Part shown: positions 14,795-22,137 of the stretch, piece by piece
Layout of the letters: every line of letters starts with the position of its first letter
Numbering within the stretch: the first letter of the stretch is position 1
DNA from: Fen-1308 sp035319125
Lineage (GTDB): Bacteria > Nitrospirota > Thermodesulfovibrionia > Thermodesulfovibrionales > Dissulfurispiraceae
NCBI GenBank assembly: GCA_035319125.1
Contig: DATHDG010000039.1
Span: 1 to 24,228 of the forward strand
Length of the DNA stretch: 24,228 bases
Reading direction: 5' to 3'
Made by a program: the position numbers and the translations under genes
Notes under the pieces: generated by a model
The model's input: the letters and a program-made list of their open reading frames with translations, nothing else
The model's database searches: none
What the model was told of the DNA's origin: nothing

Positions 14795-15670
14795 ATGAGC
14801 GTTGAATATAAAAAGGATAATAGCAATAAGGATTCAGGCCAGATGTTTAGCAGAAGAATATTTCTGCAATCCTCATTCATTGCCGGGATAGGCCTGGTGT
14901 CCGGCGGTGAATTATGGCACGAAAAAAATAGTGTGGATTGCACATATCATGAAGTACGTCCGGCAGGTGCATCAGATAAATTTTTGACAATTACACAACT
15001 ATCAGATCTTCACCTTAAGTCTATCGTTTACATGTACAAAAAATTGGCTCAAAGAGTGAACCACATTGCGCCGGATGTTGTCGTCATAACTGGAGATTCC
15101 ATAGATAGGGACAAAGATATTACGATGCTGGATGATTTCCTTTCACTCTTAGACCGTAACAGCACTAAGCTGGCGATTATGGGCAATCATGAATGGACAA
15201 GCGGCGCAAATGTAAGGGATATCGAAGAGGTTTATAAGAAACATGGTTGTTTATTGCTGATCAATCGTTCTATATCGTTCCCGGCTGCTGACAGGCTGGT
15301 AACAATTACAGGTATCGATTCGCTTAAAGACGGACACCCCGACATTGAAGCAGCCCTTCATAACGTCATGCCTTCCGCTAATCACATACTCCTTGGGCAT
15401 TGCCCGCTATCACATGATATAGTTGAGAAACAGTTAGAGAACTCGGCTTATACAATAAATCTTATGCTTTCGGGGCATACTCACGGCGGTCAGGTTAACA
15501 TTCTTGGTACGGCGCCTATGCTTCCAGATGCATGTGGGAATTACGTAAAAGGCTGGTATAAAGGCAGTCAGATACCTTTATACGTATCAAGAGGCTTAGG
15601 CACGGTAGCCCTGCCGATAAGGATAGGTGCTGCGCCTGAAGTCGCTACTTTTAAGTACTTTCTCACTTAA
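14795..15670 (+). CDS. Tat-exported calcineurin-like metallophosphoesterase (YkuE/YaeI type)
   Basis: The 291-residue protein has a twin-arginine signal SRRIFLQSSFIAGIGLVSGG (about 19-38) and a two-metal phosphoesterase domain with SDLH, GDSID, GNHEW, a GHCPLSH segment and GHTHGGQ, the ordered metal-ligand motifs of the family. Relatives such as YkuE are exported in folded form with metal and act on cell-wall or phospholipid substrates; the substrate here is unknown. The ATG at 14795 is preceded by GGAGAG four bases away and gives a short basic region before the twin arginines; an ATG at 14783 would add four residues. Its stop codon abuts that of nrdR, which is convergent, with no space for a terminator. 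Confidence 0.87.
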   Translation: MSVEYKKDNSNKDSGQMFSRRIFLQSSFIAGIGLVSGGELWHEKNSVDCTYHEVRPAGASDKFLTITQLSDLHLKSIVYMYKKLAQRVNHIAPDVVVITGDSIDRDKDITMLDDFLSLLDRNSTKLAIMGNHEWTSGANVRDIEEVYKKHGCLLLINRSISFPAADRLVTITGIDSLKDGHPDIEAALHNVMPSANHILLGHCPLSHDIVEKQLENSAYTINLMLSGHTHGGQVNILGTAPMLPDACGNYVKGWYKGSQIPLYVSRGLGTVALPIRIGAAPEVATFKYFLT

Positions 15671-16144
15671 TCAGCCCTTGACTTCCCTTCCCTTATCATC
15701 GAAAAGTGTCTTGACTTCTTTTATCAAATCGTTGATATCCCTAAACTGACGGTATACAGAAGCGAAGCGGACATATGCTACTTTGTCCAGATCCTTCAGC
15801 GATGACATGATCTCTTCGCCTATCCATGAACTGGCCACCTCTTTTACTCCCATACCCATCAGCTTTTTTTCAATATTCTTTTCTACTTCTTCGAGACTGT
15901 TGATCGGGATAGGTCTTTTTTCGCATGCCTTCTTGAGACCGGATATTATTTTGTATGCGTCGAAAAACTCGCGGCTGCCATCTTTCTTAATAACCATCGG
16001 CAGTGGATCTTCAACGCGCTCGTAGGATGTGAATCTCTGCTCGCACTTCAGGCATTTTCTTCTGCGGCGGATGACATCTCCTTCTTTGGCCATCCTTGAA
16101 TCGATGACTTTGTCCTCGATGCTTCCGCAGAACGGACATTTCAT
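15671..16144 (-). CDS. nrdR: Transcriptional repressor NrdR
   Basis: NrdR represses ribonucleotide reductase genes in response to the ATP/dATP level. The 157-residue protein has the N-terminal zinc ribbon with C3, C6, C31 and C34 (MKCPFCG and KCLKCEQRFTSYER) and an ATP-cone domain (about 49-139) starting at PMVIKKDGSREFFD. Length is usual. The ATG overlaps the glyA stop as ATGA, so the two are translationally coupled; glyA-nrdR pairs are frequent in bacteria. No clear NrdR box pair was recognised in the window. Confidence 0.95.
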   Translation of the reverse strand: MKCPFCGSIEDKVIDSRMAKEGDVIRRRRKCLKCEQRFTSYERVEDPLPMVIKKDGSREFFDAYKIISGLKKACEKRPIPINSLEEVEKNIEKKLMGMGVKEVASSWIGEEIMSSLKDLDKVAYVRFASVYRQFRDINDLIKEVKTLFDDKGREVKG

Positions 16145-17385
16145 GGCTTATAAATTGGGAACTTGTCGCAGAGAGCCCGAACTCTGAGGCTTATAGAGTC
16201 CAAAACTGAATCATTATTTCTGTTGTGAATTACGGTTGAGATGATATCAGCGATTTCTTCCATCTCTAGCTCGCCCATACCTCTTGTCGTAACGCATGGA
16301 GTACCAAGCCTTATGCCACTCGTTATGGTTGCAGGCTTCTGATCATATGGGATGCCATTTTTATTCACAGTGATGCCGGTTCTATCGAGTGCCTCTTCAG
16401 CGTCCTTTCCGGTAACATTCATCCGGCCGAGATCCACAAGCATAAGGTGATTATCGGTGCCGTCTGATATGATGGTAAATCCTTTACTGATAAGAGCTGA
16501 AGCCAATTTCTTGGCATTGGCAACAACACGTTTCTGATAGTCTTTAAAAGCCGGCGTCAATGCTTCTTTAAACGCAACTGCCTTCGATGCTATCACATGG
16601 ACAAGAGGTCCGCCTTGTATCCCCGGAAATATTGTTTTATCGATGACTTTGGCATGTTCCGCCTTGCACATGATCAGACCGCCTCTTGGCCCTCTCAATG
16701 TCTTATGAGTAGTCGAAGTAACAAAATCAGCGTGAGGAACCGGCGAAGGATGCTCTCCGGCAGCTATAAGCCCGGCTATGTGGGCTATGTCCGCCATCAG
16801 ATAAGAGCCAGACTCTCCTGCAATCTCCGCAAAGGCCTTAAAATCGATAGTTCTGGAATACGCGCTTGCACCGACAACAATAATTTTAGGTTTGTGTTCA
16901 AAAGCCAGCCTCCTGACCTCATCCATGTCGATACGACCTGTTTCTCTGGAAACACCATAGGCCAGCGTCTTGTACAGCATGCCGGTAAAGTTCACAGATG
17001 CGCCGTGGGAAAGATGCCCGCCATGCTTTAAGTCCATTCCCAGTATCGTGTCACCAGGCTTTAATACTGCGAAATAGACTGCCATGTTAGCCTGGCTGCC
17101 GGAGTGAGGCTGTACATTAATATGTTCTGCACCAAAAAGCTCCCTGGCCCTGTCTATCGCAAGCTTTTCAACCTTGTCCGCATATTCGCACCCTCCGTAA
17201 TAACGTCTTCCCGGATAACCCTCTGCATATTTATTAGTAAAAATCGATCCCTGTGCATCAATAACAGCACGGCTTGCATAGTTTTCGGATGCTATCAGCA
17301 GTATCTTCCTGCGTTCACGATCTTCCTCGCTTTCAATGGCAGCGTAAATGTCAGGATCAACGGCCTTCAAATAATCTGAATTCAT
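16141..17385 (-). CDS. glyA: Serine hydroxymethyltransferase
   Basis: GlyA converts serine and tetrahydrofolate to glycine and 5,10-methylene-THF with pyridoxal phosphate, the main entry of one-carbon units. In the 414-residue product the PLP lysine is K228 in STTHKTLRGPRGG. Other family segments are LIASENYASRAV (30-41), NKYAEGYPGRRYYGGCEYAD (51-70) and HSGSQANMAVY (94-104). Length is typical. It starts 32 bases after rpiB, with only weak ribosome-site match (AGAGAGA), and overlaps nrdR by four bases. FolD, which uses its product, is encoded further right in the window on the other strand. Confidence 0.97.
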   Translation of the reverse strand: MNSDYLKAVDPDIYAAIESEEDRERRKILLIASENYASRAVIDAQGSIFTNKYAEGYPGRRYYGGCEYADKVEKLAIDRARELFGAEHINVQPHSGSQANMAVYFAVLKPGDTILGMDLKHGGHLSHGASVNFTGMLYKTLAYGVSRETGRIDMDEVRRLAFEHKPKIIVVGASAYSRTIDFKAFAEIAGESGSYLMADIAHIAGLIAAGEHPSPVPHADFVTSTTHKTLRGPRGGLIMCKAEHAKVIDKTIFPGIQGGPLVHVIASKAVAFKEALTPAFKDYQKRVVANAKKLASALISKGFTIISDGTDNHLMLVDLGRMNVTGKDAEEALDRTGITVNKNGIPYDQKPATITSGIRLGTPCVTTRGMGELEMEEIADIISTVIHNRNNDSVLDSISLRVRALCDKFPIYKP

Positions 17386-17417
17386 GGGAAAGGTCTCTCT
17401 GGTTTCTTATATATTTT

Positions 17418-17870
17418 TTATTTCTGGGAACTCTTTATTTCAATTAACGATATTTTTTTTAGCCTGTTCAAATGACGTCCGCTCTCAAATTCAGTATTCA
17501 TCCAGGTAGTAACAATCTCTTTTGCCAGGTCTTTGCCAATGACACGGCCTCCCATCACCAGTATATTGGCGTCATTGTGCATCCTGCTCATCTTTGCAGT
17601 AAAGAGATCATTGCATAGCGCGGCTCTGATATTCCGGAACTTATTTGCAACTATAGACATTCCTATCCCTGTGCCGCAGATCAAAATACCTCTGGCCGCT
17701 ACGCCCTGGGCAACCGTTTCAGCAACTTTTTCCCCAAAATCCGGGTAATCAACAGATTGAGGAGTGTCAGTGCCGAAATCTTTATGCTCGTGCCCCAAAT
17801 CCTTCAGAAGAGAGATGACCTCGGTCTTAAGATCGAGACCTGCATGGTCGGAACCGATTGCAACGAGCAT
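17418..17870 (-). CDS. rpiB: Ribose-5-phosphate isomerase B
   Basis: RpiB interconverts ribose 5-phosphate and ribulose 5-phosphate in the non-oxidative pentose phosphate pathway. The 150-residue product shows GSDHAGLDLK at the start, VDYPDFGEKVA, ICGTGIGMSIVANK around the catalytic cysteine, and NDANILVMGGRVIG. The ATG at 17870 follows AAGGGGA. It has its own promoter (17930-17959) and leads glyA and nrdR; rpiB-glyA-nrdR is a known conserved order in several phyla. The 102-base gap to argF makes co-transcription with argF uncertain. Confidence 0.95.
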   Translation of the reverse strand: MLVAIGSDHAGLDLKTEVISLLKDLGHEHKDFGTDTPQSVDYPDFGEKVAETVAQGVAARGILICGTGIGMSIVANKFRNIRAALCNDLFTAKMSRMHNDANILVMGGRVIGKDLAKEIVTTWMNTEFESGRHLNRLKKISLIEIKSSQK

Positions 17871-17929
17871 GATAACATTCCCCTTTCAGATAACTACCAT
17901 ATGCTTCCAATAGAAATTAGGCGGTTTTT

Positions 17930-17959
17930 ATCATATCCAAGACGAAGAAACCAAGTCAA
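17930..17959 (-). promoter_or_regulatory. Promoter of rpiB-glyA-nrdR
   Basis: Minus-strand TTGACT (17959-17954), an 18-base spacer and TATGAT (17935-17930) each match the sigma70 consensus at 5 of 6. Initiation would give a leader of about 55 bases before the rpiB ATG. Confidence 0.6.
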
Positions 17960-17972
17960 GAAAGGAGTAACG

Positions 17973-18878
17973 CTATCTGATCAGAAATTCCAGCAGAGCC
18001 TTTTCTGAATGGAGCCGGTTTTCGGCCTGATCAAAAATAGCGCTTTGAAGGCCATCCATCACCCCATCAGTTATTTCCTTACCTCGATATGCCGGCAGAC
18101 AATGCAGCACCACAGCATCTGGCTTTGCGCTGCGCAATAGTTCCTCATTTATCTGATATGCTCTAAACTTCCTCGCTTTCTCCTCGGCCTCCAATTCCTG
18201 CCCCATGCTGACCCAGACATCAGTATATAAGACATCAGCGTCTGTAACAGCTTCTCTGGGATCAGTCATGATCCTAATGCTGCCCTTGCCTGTTTGTCGC
18301 GCACGGTCTACTGTATCCAAGTCTGGGCCGTAATCTTCAGGCGTCGCAATCACAAAATCCATACCTGTCAGAGCGGCTGATTCTATAAGCGAATTGGCCA
18401 CATTGTTCCCATCGCCGATAAATACAAACCTAATCCCTTCGAGACGCCCTTTCCTCTCAAGTACCGTCATAAGGTCCGCTAATGCCTGGCAGGGATGATG
18501 CAAATCAGATAGACCGTTTATAACCGGCACGCCGGAGTGTCTTGCAAACTCTTCAACAGTCGATTGTTTGAAGACTCGCATTACCATACCATGCAGATAC
18601 CTTGAAAGCGTACGCGCAGTATCGGCAATCGTCTCTCCCCTGCCCAGTTGAATGTCTTTTGGGCTGAGATATATAGGCTGGGCACCGAGCTGATAGACGC
18701 CCACCTCAAAAGAAACCCTGGTTCTTGTAGAGGGTTTTTCAAAAAACAGTCCTATACTTTTACCAATAAGAGGGCATTTCGCTGCATCAATACCGGATTT
18801 CATATCGATGGCCCTCTTCAACAGAAGCTTTATTTCATTGTCGGACAAATCGAATAAAGTCAGAAAGTCTCTTTTCAT
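17973..18878 (-). CDS. argF: Ornithine carbamoyltransferase
   Basis: The enzyme joins ornithine and carbamoyl phosphate to citrulline in arginine synthesis. In the 301-residue product the carbamoyl-phosphate site STRTR is at 50-54, HPCQ at 128-131, the ornithine-binding segment DVWVSMGQE at 220-228 and HCLPAYRG at 259-266, the set that separates it from aspartate carbamoyltransferase. The ATG at 18878 overlaps the argD stop as ATGA; a frame open further upstream runs through argD and is not real. The argD-argF pair is common. The argB and argG genes often found nearby are absent on both sides. Confidence 0.96.
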   Translation of the reverse strand: MKRDFLTLFDLSDNEIKLLLKRAIDMKSGIDAAKCPLIGKSIGLFFEKPSTRTRVSFEVGVYQLGAQPIYLSPKDIQLGRGETIADTARTLSRYLHGMVMRVFKQSTVEEFARHSGVPVINGLSDLHHPCQALADLMTVLERKGRLEGIRFVFIGDGNNVANSLIESAALTGMDFVIATPEDYGPDLDTVDRARQTGKGSIRIMTDPREAVTDADVLYTDVWVSMGQELEAEEKARKFRAYQINEELLRSAKPDAVVLHCLPAYRGKEITDGVMDGLQSAIFDQAENRLHSEKALLEFLIR

Positions 18879-20077
18879 GGCACCCTGTCTAATACTTCCT
18901 CCAATACATCTACAGCGTGATCTATGTCCTTTTCTTCTACAACCAGAGGTGGCGTAAACCTCAATATGTTTCCGGCACCGGCAAGCCCAACAAGCACTCC
19001 CCGCTCCATGCAAGCTGTAACATAAGGTAAGGCATCGCGCATCAATTCCATTGCAACCAGCAAGCCCATACCCCGGACATCGATGATCTTGCCTTCATAG
19101 TCATCTTTCAGATCATTGAGTCTATCAATGAGATATTTGGACATTCTGTTGCATTGGTCCAAGATAAACCCATCTTCCAGTATCGCCTCTATCGAAGCTA
19201 TCGCAGCTGCGCATACCAGCGGATTGCCGCCAAATGTTGATGCATGGGTTTTAGGCTGAAAAGCAGCAGCAACTTTGTCGGTGGCCAGCATAGCGCCTAT
19301 CGGCACGCCACCGCCCAGGCCTTTTGCAAGAGACATAATATCCGGGCTCATACCGTAATGCTCATATGCAAACAGTTTGCCGGTCCTGCCCATTCCGGTC
19401 TGTACCTCGTCGAACATCAGCAGAAGCTTTTTATCAATGCAGAGTTCACGCACCTTTTGGAGATAATCTTCCGACGGCAAATGAACACCGCCTTCAGCTT
19501 GAATCGGCTCCAGCATGACAGCGCATGTTTTATTGCTGACCGCGACTTTCAAGGCATCTATGTCATTGAATGGAACATGCTTGAACCCCGGCATGAGCGG
19601 TTCAAAACCCTTCTGGAACTTTGTCTGCCCAGTGGCTGTCAATGTAGCCAGAGTCCTGCCATGAAAGGAATTGAATGTCGCTATAATCTCGTAGCGTTCA
19701 GCGCCAAAGTGCTCTCTCGAGTATTTGCGCGCTATCTTGATCGCAGCTTCATTAGCCTCGGCCCCTGAATTACAGAAAAAGACCTTATCGGCAAAAGACT
19801 GGGTGACCAGCAGTTTCGCAAGCTTAACCTGCGGTTCAATGTGATAAAGGTTAGATACGTGTATCAGCCGTTGAGCCTGTTTCTGTATGGCAATTACTAC
19901 TTTTGGATGACAGTGCCCTAATATGTTTACGGCTATACCGCCCACAAAATCGAGGTATTCTTTGCCGGTTGTATCCCATACCTTGACACCCCTTCCCTTG
20001 CGCAAGACAATAGGGAAGCGGCTGTAAGTCGGCATCAGATAATGATCGGCTTCTTCAATGATTTTCCTGGATTCCAT
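18875..20077 (-). CDS. argD: Acetylornithine aminotransferase
   Basis: This 400-residue class III PLP aminotransferase makes N-acetylornithine from the semialdehyde and may also serve in lysine synthesis. Signatures are NSGAEANEAAIKIARKY (103-119), the SFHGRT loop (137-142), MFDEVQTGMGRTGK (221-234) and the PLP lysine K252 in SLAKGLGGGVPIGA. The ATG at 20077 starts at the usual family position; the frame stays open upstream but those residues lie in cooC on the other strand. It has no Shine-Dalgarno; TGT-TATCAT, an extended -10 match, ends five bases before the ATG. It is divergent from cooC with 55 bases between. It overlaps argF by four bases. Confidence 0.95.
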   Translation of the reverse strand: MESRKIIEEADHYLMPTYSRFPIVLRKGRGVKVWDTTGKEYLDFVGGIAVNILGHCHPKVVIAIQKQAQRLIHVSNLYHIEPQVKLAKLLVTQSFADKVFFCNSGAEANEAAIKIARKYSREHFGAERYEIIATFNSFHGRTLATLTATGQTKFQKGFEPLMPGFKHVPFNDIDALKVAVSNKTCAVMLEPIQAEGGVHLPSEDYLQKVRELCIDKKLLLMFDEVQTGMGRTGKLFAYEHYGMSPDIMSLAKGLGGGVPIGAMLATDKVAAAFQPKTHASTFGGNPLVCAAAIASIEAILEDGFILDQCNRMSKYLIDRLNDLKDDYEGKIIDVRGMGLLVAMELMRDALPYVTACMERGVLVGLAGAGNILRFTPPLVVEEKDIDHAVDVLEEVLDRVP

Positions 20078-20082
20078 CAAGA

Positions 20083-20091
20083 ATGATAACA
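20083..20091 (-). promoter_or_regulatory. Extended -10 element close to argD start
   Basis: On the minus strand TGT-TATCAT ends five bases before the argD ATG (20077). A -35 of quality is not seen. If used, the transcript would have almost no leader. Confidence 0.35.
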
Positions 20092-20116
20092 CATATCTCA
20101 AAAAAGATAAAAGTTG

Positions 20117-20125
20117 TGCTATAAT
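20117..20125 (+). promoter_or_regulatory. Extended -10 element close to cooC start
   Basis: TGC-TATAAT is a perfect extended -10 that ends seven bases before the ATG at 20133, so the transcript would begin at or next to the start codon. The word TGTGCTAT occurs twice here (20115-20122 and 20127-20134), once over the -10 and once over the ATG. There is no Shine-Dalgarno. Confidence 0.55.
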
Positions 20126-20132
20126 GTGTGCT

Positions 20133-20912
20133 ATGAAAGTAGCTATAACCGGCAAAGGCGGCGTCGGCAAGACAACCCTTTCGTCGATTCTCAGCCACTT
20201 ATATGCATCAGAAGGCAAAAAAGTCATCGCCGTCGATGCCGACCCCGATGCAAATTTTGCCCAAGCCCTTGGTGTTTCAGCCACGGATATTGAGAACATA
20301 AGGCCCATCGCCGAGATGGCCGATCTCATTGAAGAACGCACAGGTGCTAAGCCCGGCACCTCAGGCGGTATGTTTAAGCTTAATCCCAGGGTTGATGACC
20401 TGCCCGAAGAGATTGGTTACAAGTTCGATGGCATTACATTGCTTATGATGGGAAAGGCCAAGAATGCGGCTTCCGGGTGTTACTGCCCTGAAAATGTCTT
20501 GCTCCGTCAGTTGCTGAAACATCTTGTTATTGACAGGGACGAAATTGTTATCGTTGATATGGAAGCTGGAATAGAACATATGACACGCGGCACATCCGAA
20601 GCTGTCGATGCCTTTATAGTGGTAGTGGAACCGGGACAGAGAAGTATACAGACAGCTAATACAGTGAAAGAACTGGCGCGTGGTCTGGGTGTAAAGCAGG
20701 TATTCTTTGTCGCCAACAAAATCAGGACCAATGGCGATATAGAATTCCTGAAGAAAAATATCAAGGATGTGCTATTCCTCGGAGCTATTAAGTTCAGCCA
20801 GTCGCTTATGGATTCCGACATCAATGGAATTTCTCCTTTTTACGGCTCGCCTGAGGCAGTTGCTCAGGTCAAGGAAATTAAATTGCAGCTTGATTCGCTC
20901 GCGCAGAAATGA
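20133..20912 (+). CDS. cooC: CooC/AcsF-type nickel-insertion ATPase
   Basis: CooC-family ATPases help insert nickel into carbon monoxide dehydrogenase or acetyl-CoA synthase. The 259-residue protein is a MinD/SIMIBI ATPase with the deviant Walker A GKGGVGKTT (7-15; signature K8, K13), VDADPDANFAQALG (34-47), and the CxC motif C116-C118 (GCYCPEN) that in CooC binds metal at the dimer interface. DMEAGIEHMTRG is the switch segment of this family. Length is typical. The ATG at 20133 starts directly at the ATPase strand; upstream open codons do not fit. No CODH/ACS gene lies in the window; the genes that follow act on folate. AcsF and CooC cannot be told apart here, so the symbol is provisional. 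Confidence 0.88.
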   Translation: MKVAITGKGGVGKTTLSSILSHLYASEGKKVIAVDADPDANFAQALGVSATDIENIRPIAEMADLIEERTGAKPGTSGGMFKLNPRVDDLPEEIGYKFDGITLLMMGKAKNAASGCYCPENVLLRQLLKHLVIDRDEIVIVDMEAGIEHMTRGTSEAVDAFIVVVEPGQRSIQTANTVKELARGLGVKQVFFVANKIRTNGDIEFLKKNIKDVLFLGAIKFSQSLMDSDINGISPFYGSPEAVAQVKEIKLQLDSLAQK

Positions 20913-20919
20913 GACTATG

Positions 20920-21573
20920 ATGGGGGCTTTTGAACAAAAGGCTGCCTTCGATAATTGCCCCAATAATTCAACCGATTATTCATTCGACAAAGCAACCATC
21001 AGACGAGAAATTATTATTAAACGTAATTCTATATCTCCTGATGCAAAAAAGATCAAAGATCAAGCTATCCACGATCGTTTGCAATCGTTGGATGAATTCA
21101 ATAACGCCAAAACATTGCTCGTCTATGCGTCTTTCCGCAGTGAAGTCGACACTGAAAATATAATCAGAAACGCTCTTGCTAAACACCGCAATATCGTCTT
21201 GCCGAGAGTTGAAAAATACTCAGAAACGCTCAGACTCTTTAAAATTGCAGCCTGGTCAGACCTTGAGCCGGGATGTTGGGGCATTCCTGAACCGCAGATG
21301 ATACCATCCGGAGAGATGAAAGTGGAAAATATAGATTTAGTCGTGGTACCGGGTGTGGCATTTGACCAAGATTGCAACAGAATAGGTTATGGAAAGGGAT
21401 ATTATGATAAGCTGCTAAGTAGCAGAAAAACCAATGTTCACCCGCTGATAATAGGGCTGGCATATGAAGAGCAGATCGTCCGGTCTATACCGTTTAAACC
21501 TCATGACATGAAGATGGACTTGATAATCACTGATAAGAGGATAATTCACTGCCATGGATCGCAAAAAAATTAG
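20920..21573 (+). CDS. 5-formyltetrahydrofolate cyclo-ligase
   Basis: The enzyme converts 5-formyl-THF to 5,10-methenyl-THF with ATP and rescues this inhibitory folate. The 217-residue product has the signature VVVPGVAFDQDCNRIGYGKG continued by YYDKLL, and the substrate/ATP segments KATIRREIIIKRNSIS and FRSEVDTENII. The N-terminus has about 24 extra residues (GAFEQKAAFDNC and following) before the usual family start. Two adjacent ATGs (20917, 20920) lie a few bases after the cooC stop; ribosome-site match is weak, so coupling to cooC is likely. It overlaps folE by 20 bases. Confidence 0.92.
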   Translation: MGAFEQKAAFDNCPNNSTDYSFDKATIRREIIIKRNSISPDAKKIKDQAIHDRLQSLDEFNNAKTLLVYASFRSEVDTENIIRNALAKHRNIVLPRVEKYSETLRLFKIAAWSDLEPGCWGIPEPQMIPSGEMKVENIDLVVVPGVAFDQDCNRIGYGKGYYDKLLSSRKTNVHPLIIGLAYEEQIVRSIPFKPHDMKMDLIITDKRIIHCHGSQKN

Positions 21574-22114
21574 AGATGGCGTACGTCTCATCCTCGAGGG
21601 TATCGGAGAGGATGTAGACAGGCCTGGGTTAAAAGACACACCATCAAGGGTAGCACAAATGTATGAGCAGATTTTTGCAGGCCTCAAGGATCCTGTAGAT
21701 GATCTCCTCAGGCCTATTGAAGGCGAAAGCCACGATGAAATGGTGCTGCTTAAGGAGATCCCCTTTTATTCTGTCTGTGAACATCACTTATTGCCTTTTA
21801 TCGGAAAGGCCAACATAGCCTATATCCCGGACGGAAAGATCGCCGGACTTAGCGAGTTGGCGAAAGCTCTTGAGCACCTTGCAAACAGGCCGCAGGTGCA
21901 GGAAAGGTTGACTACGCAACTGGCAGATATCATTATGGAGAAGCTCAGACCGCGCGGTTGCATGGTTGTAATAGATGCCGAGCACCTGTGCCTGAGTATG
22001 CGAGGGATAAAGAAGCCCGGTTCAAAAACAGTCACGTCAGCTGTGAGAGGCATATTCAGAAGCAAACAAAGCACTAGAGAGGAAATGCTGGAACTCTTAA
22101 AGCCGCACCACTAA
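21554..22114 (+). CDS. folE: GTP cyclohydrolase I
   Basis: FolE makes dihydroneopterin triphosphate from GTP, the first step toward tetrahydrofolate. In the 186-residue product the zinc ligands are C75 and H78 (VCEHHLLPF) and C146 (HLCLSMRGIKKPGSKT), equivalent to E. coli C110, H113 and C181. RPGLKDTPSRVA and LSELAKALEHLANRPQVQE are family segments. The protein is at the short end of the family because the N-terminal helix is reduced. Its ATG lies within the cyclo-ligase gene, giving a 20-base overlap that supports one operon. Confidence 0.96.
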   Translation: MDRKKIRDGVRLILEGIGEDVDRPGLKDTPSRVAQMYEQIFAGLKDPVDDLLRPIEGESHDEMVLLKEIPFYSVCEHHLLPFIGKANIAYIPDGKIAGLSELAKALEHLANRPQVQERLTTQLADIIMEKLRPRGCMVVIDAEHLCLSMRGIKKPGSKTVTSAVRGIFRSKQSTREEMLELLKPHH

Positions 22115-22137
22115 AAAATCATAAATGGAGGTCGTAA

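Noticed and set aside
18879..19013. N-terminal extension of argF
   Set aside because: It lies within argD in another frame; the ATGA overlap at 18875-18878 gives the natural start.
20078..20359. Long N-terminal extension of argD
   Set aside because: The extra residues overlap cooC on the opposite strand and do not resemble any aminotransferase; the domain starts at 20077.
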